Notes: a model not told the origin generated them from the letters alone. Shown: positions 33,056 to 41,637, numbered from the stretch's first letter. The stretch: 64,000 nt of DNA from Gemmiger formicilis (GCF_024462815.1 NZ_JANGCG010000009.1:1-64000); one strand, 5' to 3'. Made by a program: numbers and translations.

Positions 33056-33121
33056 ATTATAATGTATGCGTACAAAGCACACCACCACGGCAAAGTAAAT
33101 GTTGTGTAAAATTTGTGTAAA
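33056..33121 (-). promoter_or_regulatory. Pho-box-like repeats and -10 of nptA
   Basis: Minus strand: three contiguous 11-bp units TTTACACAAAT (33111-33121), TTTACACAACA (33100-33110) and TTTACTTTGCC (33089-33099), then a perfect TATAAT (33056-33061) with no recognisable -35. Spaced TTTACA repeats with 11-bp period are the known PhoP-binding pattern of Gram-positive bacteria. A missing -35 fits an activated promoter. Confidence 0.75.
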
Positions 33122-33123
33122 GT

Positions 33124-33234
33124 GGCGAGCCTTGCGGGCGGACAATGCCCGCCCCTACGATGAGACGCCGCGTTGTAGAGGCCGATGCTCGCAGCGGCCC
33201 GCGGGCGGAGCAGAGCCCCGCCCCTACCGTGTGC
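33124..33234. repeat. GC-rich palindromic repeats between nptA and pstS
   Basis: Units CTTGCGGGCGGACAATGCCC (33132-33151) plus GCCCCTACGATG, and GCGGGCGGAGCAGAGCCCCG (33201-33220) followed by CCCCTACCGTG. They separate the two Pho-type promoter regions. No gene is present in the 440 bp between nptA and pstS. Confidence 0.7.
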
Positions 33235-33308
33235 TTATTATACGCTGCGTATGTGGATTTTTCCATTTCTTTACAAACTTTACCCGCACTACACAAAATG
33301 GGGCGCAG

Positions 33309-33375
33309 CTTTGCAAAAGCTTTACCGCGATTGTACCCAAGCATGGTCGAAACCGGCAAAAAAGCGCGGTACAAT
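33309..33375 (+). promoter_or_regulatory. Pho-box-like repeats and promoter of pst operon
   Basis: Three contiguous 11-bp units CTTTGCAAAAG (33309-33319), CTTTACCGCGA (33320-33330), TTGTACCCAAG (33331-33341), ending just upstream of the -35 region of TACAAT (33370-33375). A further CTTTACAAACTTTACCC stands at 33269-33285. The -35 (about TCGAAA) is poor, as expected for a PhoP-activated promoter. Confidence 0.68.
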
Positions 33376-33446
33376 AGCATTGTTCCGAGAAAGACACATC
33401 CGGACGCTATACCAAAACATATGGGTAAAAGGGAGAATACAACACA

Positions 33447-34346
33447 ATGAAACGTACTTCTGTTATCGCCGCCGTGACTGCCGCCGCTATGGCTATGAGC
33501 TTAGCCGCCTGCGGTTCCGCTGATTCCGCCGCTTCCTCGGCTGCCCCCGCCGGTGACTTTGACACCGATCAGGACATCACGGTCATCTCCCGTGAGGACG
33601 GCTCCGGCACCCGCGGCGCTTTCATTGAGCTGACCGGCGTTGAGGAGAAGAACGCTGACGGCCAGAAGGTGGACAACACCACCGAGGCTGCCGCCATCCA
33701 GTCCAGCACCAACGGCGTTATGACTGCCGTTGCCAACGATGAGACCGCCATCGGGTACATCAGCCTTGGCTCTCTGAATGACACCGTCAAGGCCGTCACG
33801 GTCGGCGGTGTGGCCGCTTCTGCCGAGACCGTCAAGGACGGCAGCTATGTGCTGGCCCGTCCCTTCAACATCGTCACCAATGGCGAGGCCACGGACCCCG
33901 TTGCCGTCGACTTCATCGCCTATGTCCTGAGCAAGGATGGCCAGGCACTGGCTACCGACAACGGCTACATTGGCAATGACGGTGCGGACTTCACCTCCGC
34001 CCAGCCTGCCGGTAAGATTACCGTCGGCGGTTCCTCCTCTGTCTCTCCTCTGATGGAGAAGCTCATCGAGAGCTACAAGACCGTCAACCCCAACGCGGAG
34101 CTTGAGCTGCTGACCACCGACTCCACCACCGGCGTCTCCGGCGCACTGGACGGCACCTACACCATCGGTATGGCCAGCCGCGAGCTGAAGGATTCCGAGG
34201 TTGAGGGTGGCGCACAGGCTACCGTGCTGGCTCTGGACGGTATCGCCGTGGTTGTCAACCCCGCCAACACCACTGAGGACCTGACTGTTGACCAGATCAA
34301 GGGCATCTACACCGGCGAGCTGACCACCTGGGCTGACGTGCAGTAA
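33447..34346 (+). CDS. pstS: Phosphate ABC transporter, substrate-binding lipoprotein
   Basis: 299 residues. Lipoprotein signal with LAAC (cysteine 22) and a Ser/Ala spacer anchors it to the outer membrane face. It has the phosphate-binding pattern ISREDGSGTRGAFIELTGV (about 51-69) and VGGSSSVSPLMEKLI. The second lobe appears in reduced form, and the protein ends at DQIKGIYTGELTTWADVQ, typical of PstS. It is the first gene of pstSCAB-phoU, with an 80-bp gap containing a GC palindrome before pstC that may lower downstream expression relative to this abundant protein. Confidence 0.94.
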   Translation: MKRTSVIAAVTAAAMAMSLAACGSADSAASSAAPAGDFDTDQDITVISREDGSGTRGAFIELTGVEEKNADGQKVDNTTEAAAIQSSTNGVMTAVANDETAIGYISLGSLNDTVKAVTVGGVAASAETVKDGSYVLARPFNIVTNGEATDPVAVDFIAYVLSKDGQALATDNGYIGNDGADFTSAQPAGKITVGGSSSVSPLMEKLIESYKTVNPNAELELLTTDSTTGVSGALDGTYTIGMASRELKDSEVEGGAQATVLALDGIAVVVNPANTTEDLTVDQIKGIYTGELTTWADVQ

Positions 34347-34355
34347 AACACAGTA

Positions 34356-34396
34356 ACGCCGTAGGGGCGGGGCAGAACCCCGCCCCTACCGTGCGA
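34356..34396 (+). repeat. GC palindrome in pstS-pstC gap
   Basis: GTAGGGGCGGGG (34362-34373) and CCCCGCCCCTAC (34379-34390) form a perfect 12-bp stem with loop CAGAA. It is a member of the interspersed TAGGGGCGGGG family and sits where many organisms have a processing or attenuation hairpin after pstS. Confidence 0.85.
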
Positions 34397-34426
34397 TTCC
34401 CATTGATTTAAAGGAGTATAGGAAAA

Positions 34427-35320
34427 ATGACCTCCAAGCTGAAAGAGGGCGTGATGCAGGTTGTGTTCACGCTGTGCGCCTGTGTGTCAATTCTGGCGGT
34501 GGCGCTCATCTGTATCTTCCTGTTTGCAAACGGTGTACCGACGCTGTTCAAAATCGGGCCGCTGAAATTCCTGCTGGGCACCACATGGAAGCCCGGCAAT
34601 GACATATTCGGCATCCTGCCGATGATCCTGGGCAGCATCTACGTCACGGCGGGTGCCATTATCGTGGGCGTGCCCATCGGTGTGCTGACGGCCATCTATA
34701 TGTCCAAGTTCGCCTCGCCCCGCATCAACCGTATTATGCTCCCGGCGGTGCAGCTGCTGGCGGGTATCCCCTCGGTTGTGTACGGCTTCTTCGGTATGAT
34801 TGTGCTGGTGCCTGCCGTGCAGGCCATGGTCAGGATGCCCTTCTTCAAGGACGTGCTGGGCGTCAAAAGCGGCAAGGGTATGAGCCTTTTCACCGCCGCG
34901 GTGCTGCTGGGCATTATGATTCTGCCCACCATCATCACGGTCAGCAAGACAAGCCTGGACGCCGTGCCGGACAGCTACTACGAGGGCAGCCTGGCACTGG
35001 GTGCAACCCATGAGCGCAGCGTGTTCTTCTCGGTGCTGCCGGCCGCCAAGTCCGGCGTGATGTCGGCGGTGGTTCTCGGCATCGGCCGCGCTATCGGCGA
35101 GACAATGGCCGTGGTTATGGTGGCCGGCAACCAGACGTGGATGCCCAAGGGGCTGTTCCAGGGCCTGCGCACGATGACCTCCAACATCGTCATCGAGATG
35201 GGCTATGCCGCAGACCTCCACCGTGAAGCGCTGATTGCCACCGGTGTGGTGCTCTTCGTCTTTATCCTGCTCATCAACCTCTGCTTCAGTCTGGTGAAAG
35301 GAGGCAGCGACCATGCCTGA
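34427..35320 (+). CDS. pstC: Phosphate ABC transporter permease PstC
   Basis: 297 residues, six transmembrane segments. The permease EAA loop is visible near SYYEGSLALGATHERSVFFSVLPAAKSGVMSAVVLGIGRAIGET, in pieces. It forms the membrane channel with PstA. AAAGGAG lies upstream of the ATG and the 3' end overlaps pstA by 8 bp. Confidence 0.95.
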   Translation: MTSKLKEGVMQVVFTLCACVSILAVALICIFLFANGVPTLFKIGPLKFLLGTTWKPGNDIFGILPMILGSIYVTAGAIIVGVPIGVLTAIYMSKFASPRINRIMLPAVQLLAGIPSVVYGFFGMIVLVPAVQAMVRMPFFKDVLGVKSGKGMSLFTAAVLLGIMILPTIITVSKTSLDAVPDSYYEGSLALGATHERSVFFSVLPAAKSGVMSAVVLGIGRAIGETMAVVMVAGNQTWMPKGLFQGLRTMTSNIVIEMGYAADLHREALIATGVVLFVFILLINLCFSLVKGGSDHA

Positions 35321-36221
35321 GATTGCCGCAACAAAGGATACTGCGTCCATGACCCAAGCCGCACCCCATGCCATTATGCCGCACGGCGGGCAGAACCGCC
35401 GCGCCGCCCGGATGCAGGCAGCCGCCCTGCGCTGGCTTGTGCGTCTGGCGGCCCTGCTGACCGCCGCCGTGCTGGTTTTCCTCATCGGCTACATTCTGGT
35501 TATGGGCATCCCCAACCTGAAGCCCGAGCTGTTCGCGTGGGAGTATAACTCCGACAACGTGTCCCTGACGCCTGCGCTCATCAACACGGTGCTTATGACC
35601 GGGTTTGCACTGTTGATTGCCACGCCGCTGGGCATCTTTGCGGCCATCTGGCTGGTGGAGTATGCCCACCGCGGCAGCAAGCTGGTCAAGGTCGTGCGTG
35701 TCACCACCGAGACTTTGCAGGGCATTCCGTCCATCGTCTACGGCCTGTTTGGTATGCTGTTCTTTGTGCAGCAGCTGCACTGGGGCTACAGCCTGATTGC
35801 CGGTGCGTTCACGCTGGCGATTATGGTGCTGCCGGTCATTATGCGCACCACCGAGGAAGCGCTGATTGCCGTGCCGGACTCCTACCGCGAGGGCAGCTTT
35901 GGTCTGGGTGCAGGCAAGCTGCGCACGGTGTTCACGATTGTGCTGCCGTCGGCCATGCCCGGTATTCTGTCCGGCGTCATTCTGGCCACGGGCCGCATCG
36001 TGGGCGAGACCGCTGCGCTGATTTACACCGCAAGCTCGGTGCCGAAGATTGCAGGCAGTGTGTTCAGCTCCGCCCGCACGCTGGCCGTGCATATGTATCT
36101 GCTCTCGAACGAGGGTCTGTACATCGGCCAGACCTACGGTACCGCCGTGGTCCTGCTGGTGCTGGTGCTGGCCATCAACGCCCTGTCCGGGCTGGTAGCC
36201 AAGAAGCTGACGAAGAAGTAA
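35313..36221 (+). CDS. pstA: Phosphate ABC transporter permease PstA
   Basis: 302 residues, six transmembrane segments. It has the permease pattern PDSYREGSFGLGAGKLRTVF and LATGRIVGETAALIYTA, and the LQGIPSIVYGLFGMLFF segment typical of PstA. A 40-residue N-terminal cytoplasmic extension rich in Ala/Arg/His precedes the first helix. Translationally coupled to pstC; GAAAGGAGG lies inside the pstC end. Confidence 0.95.
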   Translation: MPEIAATKDTASMTQAAPHAIMPHGGQNRRAARMQAAALRWLVRLAALLTAAVLVFLIGYILVMGIPNLKPELFAWEYNSDNVSLTPALINTVLMTGFALLIATPLGIFAAIWLVEYAHRGSKLVKVVRVTTETLQGIPSIVYGLFGMLFFVQQLHWGYSLIAGAFTLAIMVLPVIMRTTEEALIAVPDSYREGSFGLGAGKLRTVFTIVLPSAMPGILSGVILATGRIVGETAALIYTASSVPKIAGSVFSSARTLAVHMYLLSNEGLYIGQTYGTAVVLLVLVLAINALSGLVAKKLTKK

Positions 36222-36255
36222 AAAAGCCTTCCCCCGAGGGGGACGCCTTTGCGCC
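36222..36255 (+). repeat. Short CTTCCCCC hairpin in pstA-pstB gap
   Basis: GCCTTCCCCC (36226-36235) with GGGGGACGCC (36238-36247). The same kind of hairpin lies in the argH-argC and argC-argJ gaps. Confidence 0.65.
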
Positions 36256-36299
36256 GCCCAAGTCCGACGTGCAGCATCAAAGAAGAACGAGGTCATTTT

Positions 36300-37052
36300 A
36301 TGAACAAATTTGAGGTCAAGGGCATGGACCTGTATTACGGCAGCTTCCATGCGCTGAAAAATGTCAACATCAATATCCCGGAAAAGGAGATCACCGCCTT
36401 CATCGGCCCCTCCGGCTGCGGTAAATCCACCTTTCTGAAAAGCCTGAACCGGATGAATGATTTGGTCGAGGGCTGCCGCATCTCCGGTGATATCCGGCTG
36501 GACGGCGTGGACATCTACAAGGACAGGATGGACGTCAACGTCCTGCGCAAGCGGGTCGGCATGGTGTTCCAGAAGCCCAACCCCTTCCCGATGTCCATCT
36601 ATGACAATATCGCCTACGGCCCCCGCACCCACGGCATCCGCAACAAGGCGCAGCTGGATGAAATTGTGGAGAAATCCCTGCGCGGCGCGGCTATCTGGGA
36701 CGAGGTCAAGGACCGCCTGAACAAGAGCGCGCTGGGAATGTCCGGTGGCCAGCAGCAGCGCCTGTGCATTGCCCGCGCGCTGGCTGTGGAGCCCGAGGTG
36801 CTGCTGATGGACGAGCCCACCAGCGCACTGGACCCCATTTCCACCTCCAAGGTGGAGGAGCTGGCCACCGAGCTGAAGGAAAACTACACCATCGTTATGG
36901 TCACCCACAATATGCAGCAGGCTGCGCGTATCAGCGATAAAACGGCGTTCTTCCTGCTGGGTGAGCTGGTCGAGATGGGCCCCACCGAGCGCGTCTTTGC
37001 CACGCCGGTGGACAAGCGCACCGAGGATTACATCTCGGGCCGCTTCGGTTGA
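36300..37052 (+). CDS. pstB: Phosphate ABC transporter ATP-binding protein PstB
   Basis: 250-residue ABC ATPase. It has Walker [10 protein letters not shown] (about 37-45), Q-loop VFQKPNPFP, signature [15 protein letters not shown] and Walker [14 protein letters not shown], then H-loop [12 protein letters not shown]. The start at 36300 is chosen from GAGG 9 nt upstream and alignment of the family start [11 protein letters not shown]; an in-frame codon at 36249 lies in the repeat. It powers phosphate import by PstCA. Confidence 0.96.
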   Translation: MNKFEVKGMDLYYGSFHALKNVNINIPEKEITAFIGPSGCGKSTFLKSLNRMNDLVEGCRISGDIRLDGVDIYKDRMDVNVLRKRVGMVFQKPNPFPMSIYDNIAYGPRTHGIRNKAQLDEIVEKSLRGAAIWDEVKDRLNKSALGMSGGQQQRLCIARALAVEPEVLLMDEPTSALDPISTSKVEELATELKENYTIVMVTHNMQQAARISDKTAFFLLGELVEMGPTERVFATPVDKRTEDYISGRFG

Positions 37053-37068
37053 TAAGGAGGGGGACAAA

Positions 37069-37743
37069 ATGGGTACAAGTGTACGCAAGCTGTACGATGC
37101 CGAGCTGATGCAGCTGGACACCATGCTGGCCCGGATGGGCCACGCGGCGGGTGGCGCGATTGAAAGCGCCATGACCGCACTGCGCACCGGCGATGTGGAG
37201 CTGGCCCGCAGCGTGATTGCCCGGGACAGCGAGATAGATTCCGCCGAGCATGAGATTGAGCACCGCTGCCTGACGCTTTTCCTGCGCCAGCAGCCTGTGG
37301 CAGGCGATTTGCGCAAGGTGTCCACCGCGCTGAAGATGGTCACCGACATTGAGCGCATTGCCGACCAGGCCAGCGATATTGCCGAAATCACCCTGCATCT
37401 CCACCCGGACGGTGCGCACACGGTGGGCGTGCTGGATGATTTGTACGTGATGGGTGACATTGCCCTGCGTATGGTCAAGGACGCCATTGCCGCCTATGTG
37501 CAGGTGGATTTGTCCACCGCTGCGCAGGTCATCGCCCGCGATGATGAGTGCGATGCTATGTTCAGCCGTATTTCCAAGGAAATTGCCGTCTACATTGCCG
37601 CCCACCCGGATGACGCCGGCACTGCGCTGGATTTGTTTATGATTGACAAGTATCTGGAGCGCCTGGGCGACCACGCCGTGAACATTGCGGAGTGGGTGGA
37701 GTTCTTAAAGACCGGCGTCCACAAATCCCGCAAAATCGTGTAA
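37069..37743 (+). CDS. phoU: Phosphate signalling protein PhoU
   Basis: 224 residues, all-helical, two tandem three-helix PhoU repeats with the metal-contact pattern DSEIDSAEHEIEHRCL and ATALKMVTDIERIADQASDIAE-like segment, repeated as DDECDAMF and DKYLERLGDHAVNIAEWV. PhoU joins the Pst transporter to the PhoR kinase and represses the Pho response when phosphate is plentiful. AAGGAGG precedes the ATG. Last gene of the pst operon. Confidence 0.95.
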   Translation: MGTSVRKLYDAELMQLDTMLARMGHAAGGAIESAMTALRTGDVELARSVIARDSEIDSAEHEIEHRCLTLFLRQQPVAGDLRKVSTALKMVTDIERIADQASDIAEITLHLHPDGAHTVGVLDDLYVMGDIALRMVKDAIAAYVQVDLSTAAQVIARDDECDAMFSRISKEIAVYIAAHPDDAGTALDLFMIDKYLERLGDHAVNIAEWVEFLKTGVHKSRKIV

Positions 37744-37783
37744 CGCGGGAATACAAAGCCATTCTCTTATTTTCCTATACCAA

Positions 37784-37826
37784 CCAAAACGGGGCCTGCA
37801 CAATGCAGACCCCGTTTTGGCGTTTT
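37784..37826. terminator. Bidirectional terminator after phoU
   Basis: 17-bp stem CCAAAACGGGGCCTGCA (37784-37800) with TGCAGACCCCGTTTTGG (37804-37820), one G-T pair, loop CAA, then GTTTTTG. Confidence 0.93.
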
Positions 37827-37946
37827 TGATTTGGTTTTGTGGCTGCCTTTTCCGGGCCGGATGAGGGGAAACTCCCCGGGAAATACCGCTTGCGGGAAAC
37901 CCCGCGGGCCGATGCAAGGCGGATACGCGCTGGCACTGTGGTACGG

Positions 37947-39404
37947 TTACTTCGCGCCGCGGCCGGCAAATACCACGTAGACGGTCTTGAACAGAATCTT
38001 GACATCATTCCAGAGGGACCAGTTGTCAATGTAGGTCACATCCAGCTTGACAACCTCCTCAAAATCCTCGATATTGCTGCGGCCGCTGACCTGCCACAGG
38101 CCGGTGATGCCCGGCTTCATGGACAGGCGGCGCTTGTGGTGGCTCTCGTACTGCTTGTACTCGTCCACTGTCGGCGGGCGGGTACCCACAAGGCTCATAT
38201 CGCCGCGCAGCACGTCAAAGAACTGCGGCAGCTCGTCAATGCTGGTCTTGCGGATGAACTTGCCCACCTTGGTCACGCGGGGGTCATCCTCCATCTTGAA
38301 CATCAGGCCGTTCATCTCGTTCTGGGCCATCAGCTCCTTCTTGCGCTCCTCAGCGTCAATATACATACTGCGCAGCTTGTGGATATAGAAGTAACGGCCG
38401 TTGCGCCCCACGCGCTTCTGCTTGAAGAACAGCGGGCCCGGGCTTTCGAGCTTCAGCGGAATGGCCACAATGGCAATGATGGGGATGCTGATGATGCAGC
38501 CCACCAGCGCGCCCACAATGTCCATGCAGCGCTTGGCAAGCTGGTCATGGAGTTTCAGCTCCACCGTGCCCATCGTGACAATGTTGCCTCCGGCACTGCG
38601 GCCCAGACTGCGGCTCATCCGGGCAGCGCTCGTCTCGTCGCAGCAGGCTTCCTCGATGCGGTCGAGCAGCGGCAGGTGAAAATGCACGGTCAGGCCCATC
38701 GACTCCATCTCCTCCAGATAGGGGATGAAGCTCTCGCTGCTGTCCATCGGAACGTCCACATAGACCTCGTCCAGTGCCTCGCGCCGGATCCAGTCCATAA
38801 AATCGGTGAAGGTGGCCTTTACGTCCACGCCGTAAAGCTGGCTGCCCACAACCTCGGGTGTGCCCTCCAGCAGGGCAATGCCGACAATGCGGCGGGACCA
38901 GTCGCGGCTGATTTCGGCAATCAGCTGCTCGGCCCGGTCACCGGTGGTGACAATGCCGACGAGGCTTTCCATGCCCCAGCTGCGCTGAAAATGCAGCAGC
39001 AGCTTTTTCAGCGCGGTGTGGGCCAGCGGCAGCAGCAGCATATTCACGGTGGGCACCATGACGGCAAAATAGCGGGAGTCCAGCATCGTGGCCTTGGTCA
39101 GCAGCATAAAGGCCGAGTAGATCAGCCCAAGCAGGATGTTGAACTTGACGGACAGGCGAAATTCCCTGCCAAGGCTGCGGGTGGCGATATTTTCGTCCTG
39201 ATCGAAGCAGAAGAAGGTGGCCACGAAGGACAAAAACACAAGACTGATGGTTTGCATCCAGTCCCGCGGCTCGTAGGGGACGATGACGTTCAGCAGGCCA
39301 TCGGTGATAAGCCATGCCAGCACAATGCTGACGGTCAGCGTCAGCAAATCAGTTATAAATACATAGGCGTATTGCAGCTTTTCGCGCTTTGATGTTACGT
39401 GCAA
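37947..39404 (-). CDS. Polyprenyl glycosylphosphotransferase (sugar transferase)
   Basis: 485 residues. It starts exopolysaccharide or glycan repeat synthesis by placing a sugar-phosphate on undecaprenyl phosphate. Four N-terminal transmembrane helices and a CoA-binding-like domain are followed by a membrane hairpin (CMDIVGALVGCIISIPIIAI) and the catalytic domain with FKQKRVGRNGRYFYIHKLRSM, DELPQFFDVLRGDMSLVGTRPP and KPGITGLWQVSGR. The start is set at TTG 39404, which follows AGAGG at 9 nt; an ATG at 39482 lies at the expected transcription start and cannot have a ribosome site. No other glycan genes are adjacent, so it appears as an orphan initiating transferase. Confidence 0.9.
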   Translation of the reverse strand: MHVTSKREKLQYAYVFITDLLTLTVSIVLAWLITDGLLNVIVPYEPRDWMQTISLVFLSFVATFFCFDQDENIATRSLGREFRLSVKFNILLGLIYSAFMLLTKATMLDSRYFAVMVPTVNMLLLPLAHTALKKLLLHFQRSWGMESLVGIVTTGDRAEQLIAEISRDWSRRIVGIALLEGTPEVVGSQLYGVDVKATFTDFMDWIRREALDEVYVDVPMDSSESFIPYLEEMESMGLTVHFHLPLLDRIEEACCDETSAARMSRSLGRSAGGNIVTMGTVELKLHDQLAKRCMDIVGALVGCIISIPIIAIVAIPLKLESPGPLFFKQKRVGRNGRYFYIHKLRSMYIDAEERKKELMAQNEMNGLMFKMEDDPRVTKVGKFIRKTSIDELPQFFDVLRGDMSLVGTRPPTVDEYKQYESHHKRRLSMKPGITGLWQVSGRSNIEDFEEVVKLDVTYIDNWSLWNDVKILFKTVYVVFAGRGAK

Positions 39405-39485
39405 ATCCGGTTTCCTCTCAATCTTTATTATTCGGCAGGCTCCGCAGGGGCGGACACTGCGTAAAGCTGTATAGTTAAGCATCTT

Positions 39486-39514
39486 ATTATACCACACCAG
39501 AGGAATGGTTTCAA
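39486..39514 (-). promoter_or_regulatory. Promoter of the sugar transferase
   Basis: Minus strand TTGAAA (39509-39514), 17 bp, perfect TATAAT (39486-39491) with TGTGG before it. It predicts a start near 39479 and a 75-nt leader. Confidence 0.85.
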
Positions 39515-39599
39515 CAGAGTTCGACCGGTTCTGCCGAAAATGCCGTTTGAAATGTGGTATGGCCGTAGGGAGCGGGGCTCTGCTGCCCGGCAACTGCCG

Positions 39600-39645
39600 A
39601 TAAAAAACCGGCGCAGAGCCTATACACACGCTCTGCGCCGGGGCA
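39600..39645 (-). terminator. Terminator of the GGDEF/HD-GYP gene
   Basis: 12-bp stem CCGGCGCAGAGC (39608-39619) with GCTCTGCGCCGG (39630-39641). On the minus strand it is followed by TTTTTTA. Confidence 0.9.
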
Positions 39646-39646
39646 A

Positions 39647-41572
39647 TCAGTTATTCTCTGCGGCCTCCACGATTTCGGCCTTCAGCACGTCCTGTATCTC
39701 CAAAAGACATTCAAGCAGCAGGGGGTTGAACTGGCCGCAGTCGCCGTGCAGAATCATCTGCACCGCGGTGTCCGGCGGGTAGGCCGCCTTGTAGACGCGC
39801 TTGCTTACCAGCGCATCGTAGACGTCCGCCATCGAGACCACCTGCGCCGAAATCGGGATGCGGTCCCCGGCCAGCCCATCGGGGTAGCCGCGGCCGTCCC
39901 AGCGCTCGTGGTGCCAGCGGCAGATTTCGTAGGCGGTGCGCACCAGCTCCTCGTTGCGGTAGTTGCCCAGATTGTCCAGCATACTTGCGCCGATGGTGGT
40001 ATGCTTCTTCATCTGGTTGAACTCCTCCTGTGTCAGTCGGCCGGGCTTGTTCAGGATTTTGTCATCAATCGCAACCTTGCCGATGTCATGCAGCGCCGAG
40101 GCCAGCACAATCAGCTCCTGCTTCTCGGGCGGCAGGTCGTACTTGTCAGTTTTCTGGGTCAGGCGCTCGAGCAGGCGCTGGGTCAGCGTGCCGATGTGCT
40201 GCACGTGGGCGCCGCTTTCACCGTTGCGGAACTCCACAATCTCGCTCAGAATCGAGACCATCATCTGGACGTTCTTCTCTTTTTCCCGCGTTTGACTGGT
40301 CACCAGCGAGATGAGCCGCCGCTGCTTGGCGTAGAGCTTGATGGTGTTGAAAACACGCCGGTAGACCACGCCCGCGTCAAAGGGGCGGCTGACATAGTCC
40401 GAGACACCCAGCTCATAGGCGCGGCGGACAATTGTGTCGGAGTCCTCGCTGGAAATCATAATGACCGGGATATCCTCAATCCAGTGGTTGCGGTTCATGA
40501 CGTTCAGCACTTCAAAGCCGTCCATGACCGGCATGACAATGTCCAGCAGAATCAGTGCAATGCCGGTATCGTACTGGTCCAGCATGGCCAGACACTCGCG
40601 GCCGTTGGCGGCCTCGATAATATTGTAGTCACTGCCCAGAATCTCGGCCAGAATGGCGCGGTTCATCTCGGAGTCATCGACAATCAGGATGTTCTGCCGG
40701 GTTTGGCTCTCCCGCCCGGCGGCAGTGGAAGTGTTTGTGGCGGCGGTGGCCTCGGTCACCACCATATTTTTGCGGTTTTTGGCCTGGTACATCAGCCGGT
40801 CGGCGCGGGCCACAGCCTGTTCCATCGTCTCGCCGGGGCGGGTCATCACGCCGCCGATGCTGCTCGAAAGATGCAAACGGCTGTAGCCCGGCACGGTGGC
40901 GGCGTGCAGCTGGTGGCAGATGCGCTCCAGCTTGGCCTGAAAGGCTGCGCCCTTAATGCCCGGCAGCACCAGCAGAAACTCGTCGCCGCCGTACCGCACA
41001 AGGAAATCGCTCTTGCGGATGCAGCCGTGCACCACATCCACGGCGGTGCGCAGGGCCATATCGCCCGCACGGTGGCCGTAGGTATCGTTGTACAGCTTGA
41101 AATCGTCCAGATCGAGCATCGCCACACCGGCGGGCTCGGTTTTGTTTTTCAGCACATCCTCAAAATAGCGGCGGTTGTAGCCGTCCGTCAGCGAGTCACG
41201 GTAGAGCTTGACATGATAGCCGTTGATGCTGTCCATCAGGCGGTCGCCGTTTTCGGGGTCGATGAGGGTCTCGCTGTCCAGCTGCTGCACCAGCTCCATC
41301 ACACAGGGGCGGCCGTCCACCTCGCGGTAGACCGCCGTGACCTGAAAGACCTCCCGGCCCATATATTCCAGCTTAGTGCGCTGGCGGTGATCCTCCAGAA
41401 CCTGCCGGGAAATGCAGTTCTTGCAGGAGGCGTCCTTCTCCCAATAGGCATAGCACTTGCAGTATTCGTGGACGTCACTGCTGCCGCCCACCTGCTTTGC
41501 CTCCAACAGCCGCACAACGGTAAAAATTGTGCGGTATTGGGCCATTTCCTGTTCGACCTGTTCTCTGGTCAT
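39647..41572 (-). CDS. Diguanylate cyclase - receiver - HD-GYP protein with Cys-rich N-terminal sensor
   Basis: 641 residues with both synthesis and breakdown domains for cyclic-di-GMP. Residues 1-125 form a sensor region with YCKCYAYWEKDASCKNC, four closely placed cysteines suited to a metal or Fe-S site. The GGDEF domain (about 127-285) has an intact GGDEF and an I-site RKSD five residues before it. The receiver domain (about 300-425) has Asp in LILLDIVMPVMDG. The HD-GYP domain (about 440-635) is intact: ALHDIGK, KKHTTIG, HHERWDGRGYP, ADVYDAL. GGDEF-REC-HD-GYP is an unusual order, with the phospho-switch between the two enzymes. Single gene with its own strong promoter. Confidence 0.9.
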   Translation of the reverse strand: MTREQVEQEMAQYRTIFTVVRLLEAKQVGGSSDVHEYCKCYAYWEKDASCKNCISRQVLEDHRQRTKLEYMGREVFQVTAVYREVDGRPCVMELVQQLDSETLIDPENGDRLMDSINGYHVKLYRDSLTDGYNRRYFEDVLKNKTEPAGVAMLDLDDFKLYNDTYGHRAGDMALRTAVDVVHGCIRKSDFLVRYGGDEFLLVLPGIKGAAFQAKLERICHQLHAATVPGYSRLHLSSSIGGVMTRPGETMEQAVARADRLMYQAKNRKNMVVTEATAATNTSTAAGRESQTRQNILIVDDSEMNRAILAEILGSDYNIIEAANGRECLAMLDQYDTGIALILLDIVMPVMDGFEVLNVMNRNHWIEDIPVIMISSEDSDTIVRRAYELGVSDYVSRPFDAGVVYRRVFNTIKLYAKQRRLISLVTSQTREKEKNVQMMVSILSEIVEFRNGESGAHVQHIGTLTQRLLERLTQKTDKYDLPPEKQELIVLASALHDIGKVAIDDKILNKPGRLTQEEFNQMKKHTTIGASMLDNLGNYRNEELVRTAYEICRWHHERWDGRGYPDGLAGDRIPISAQVVSMADVYDALVSKRVYKAAYPPDTAVQMILHGDCGQFNPLLLECLLEIQDVLKAEIVEAAENN

Positions 41573-41607
41573 AGCTGCTCCGCCTTTGATGTGTTATATA
41601 TTAGAAC

Positions 41608-41637
41608 ATTATAACACCGCTTGGAAGAAAATGTCAA
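41608..41637 (-). promoter_or_regulatory. Strong sigma-A promoter of the GGDEF/HD-GYP gene
   Basis: Minus strand TTGACA (41632-41637), 18 bp, TATAAT (41608-41613); both hexamers are perfect consensus. Confidence 0.88.

Noticed and set aside
36249..36300. N-terminal extension of PstB from an upstream in-frame codon
   Set aside because: The extra 17 residues are encoded within the GC hairpin repeat, have no ribosome site and are not part of the PstB family start.
37904..39482. Longer forms of the sugar transferase starting at 39629 or 39482
   Set aside because: Both lie at or upstream of the predicted transcription start (promoter 39486-39514) and lack a ribosome site; TTG 39404 has AGAGG at good spacing.
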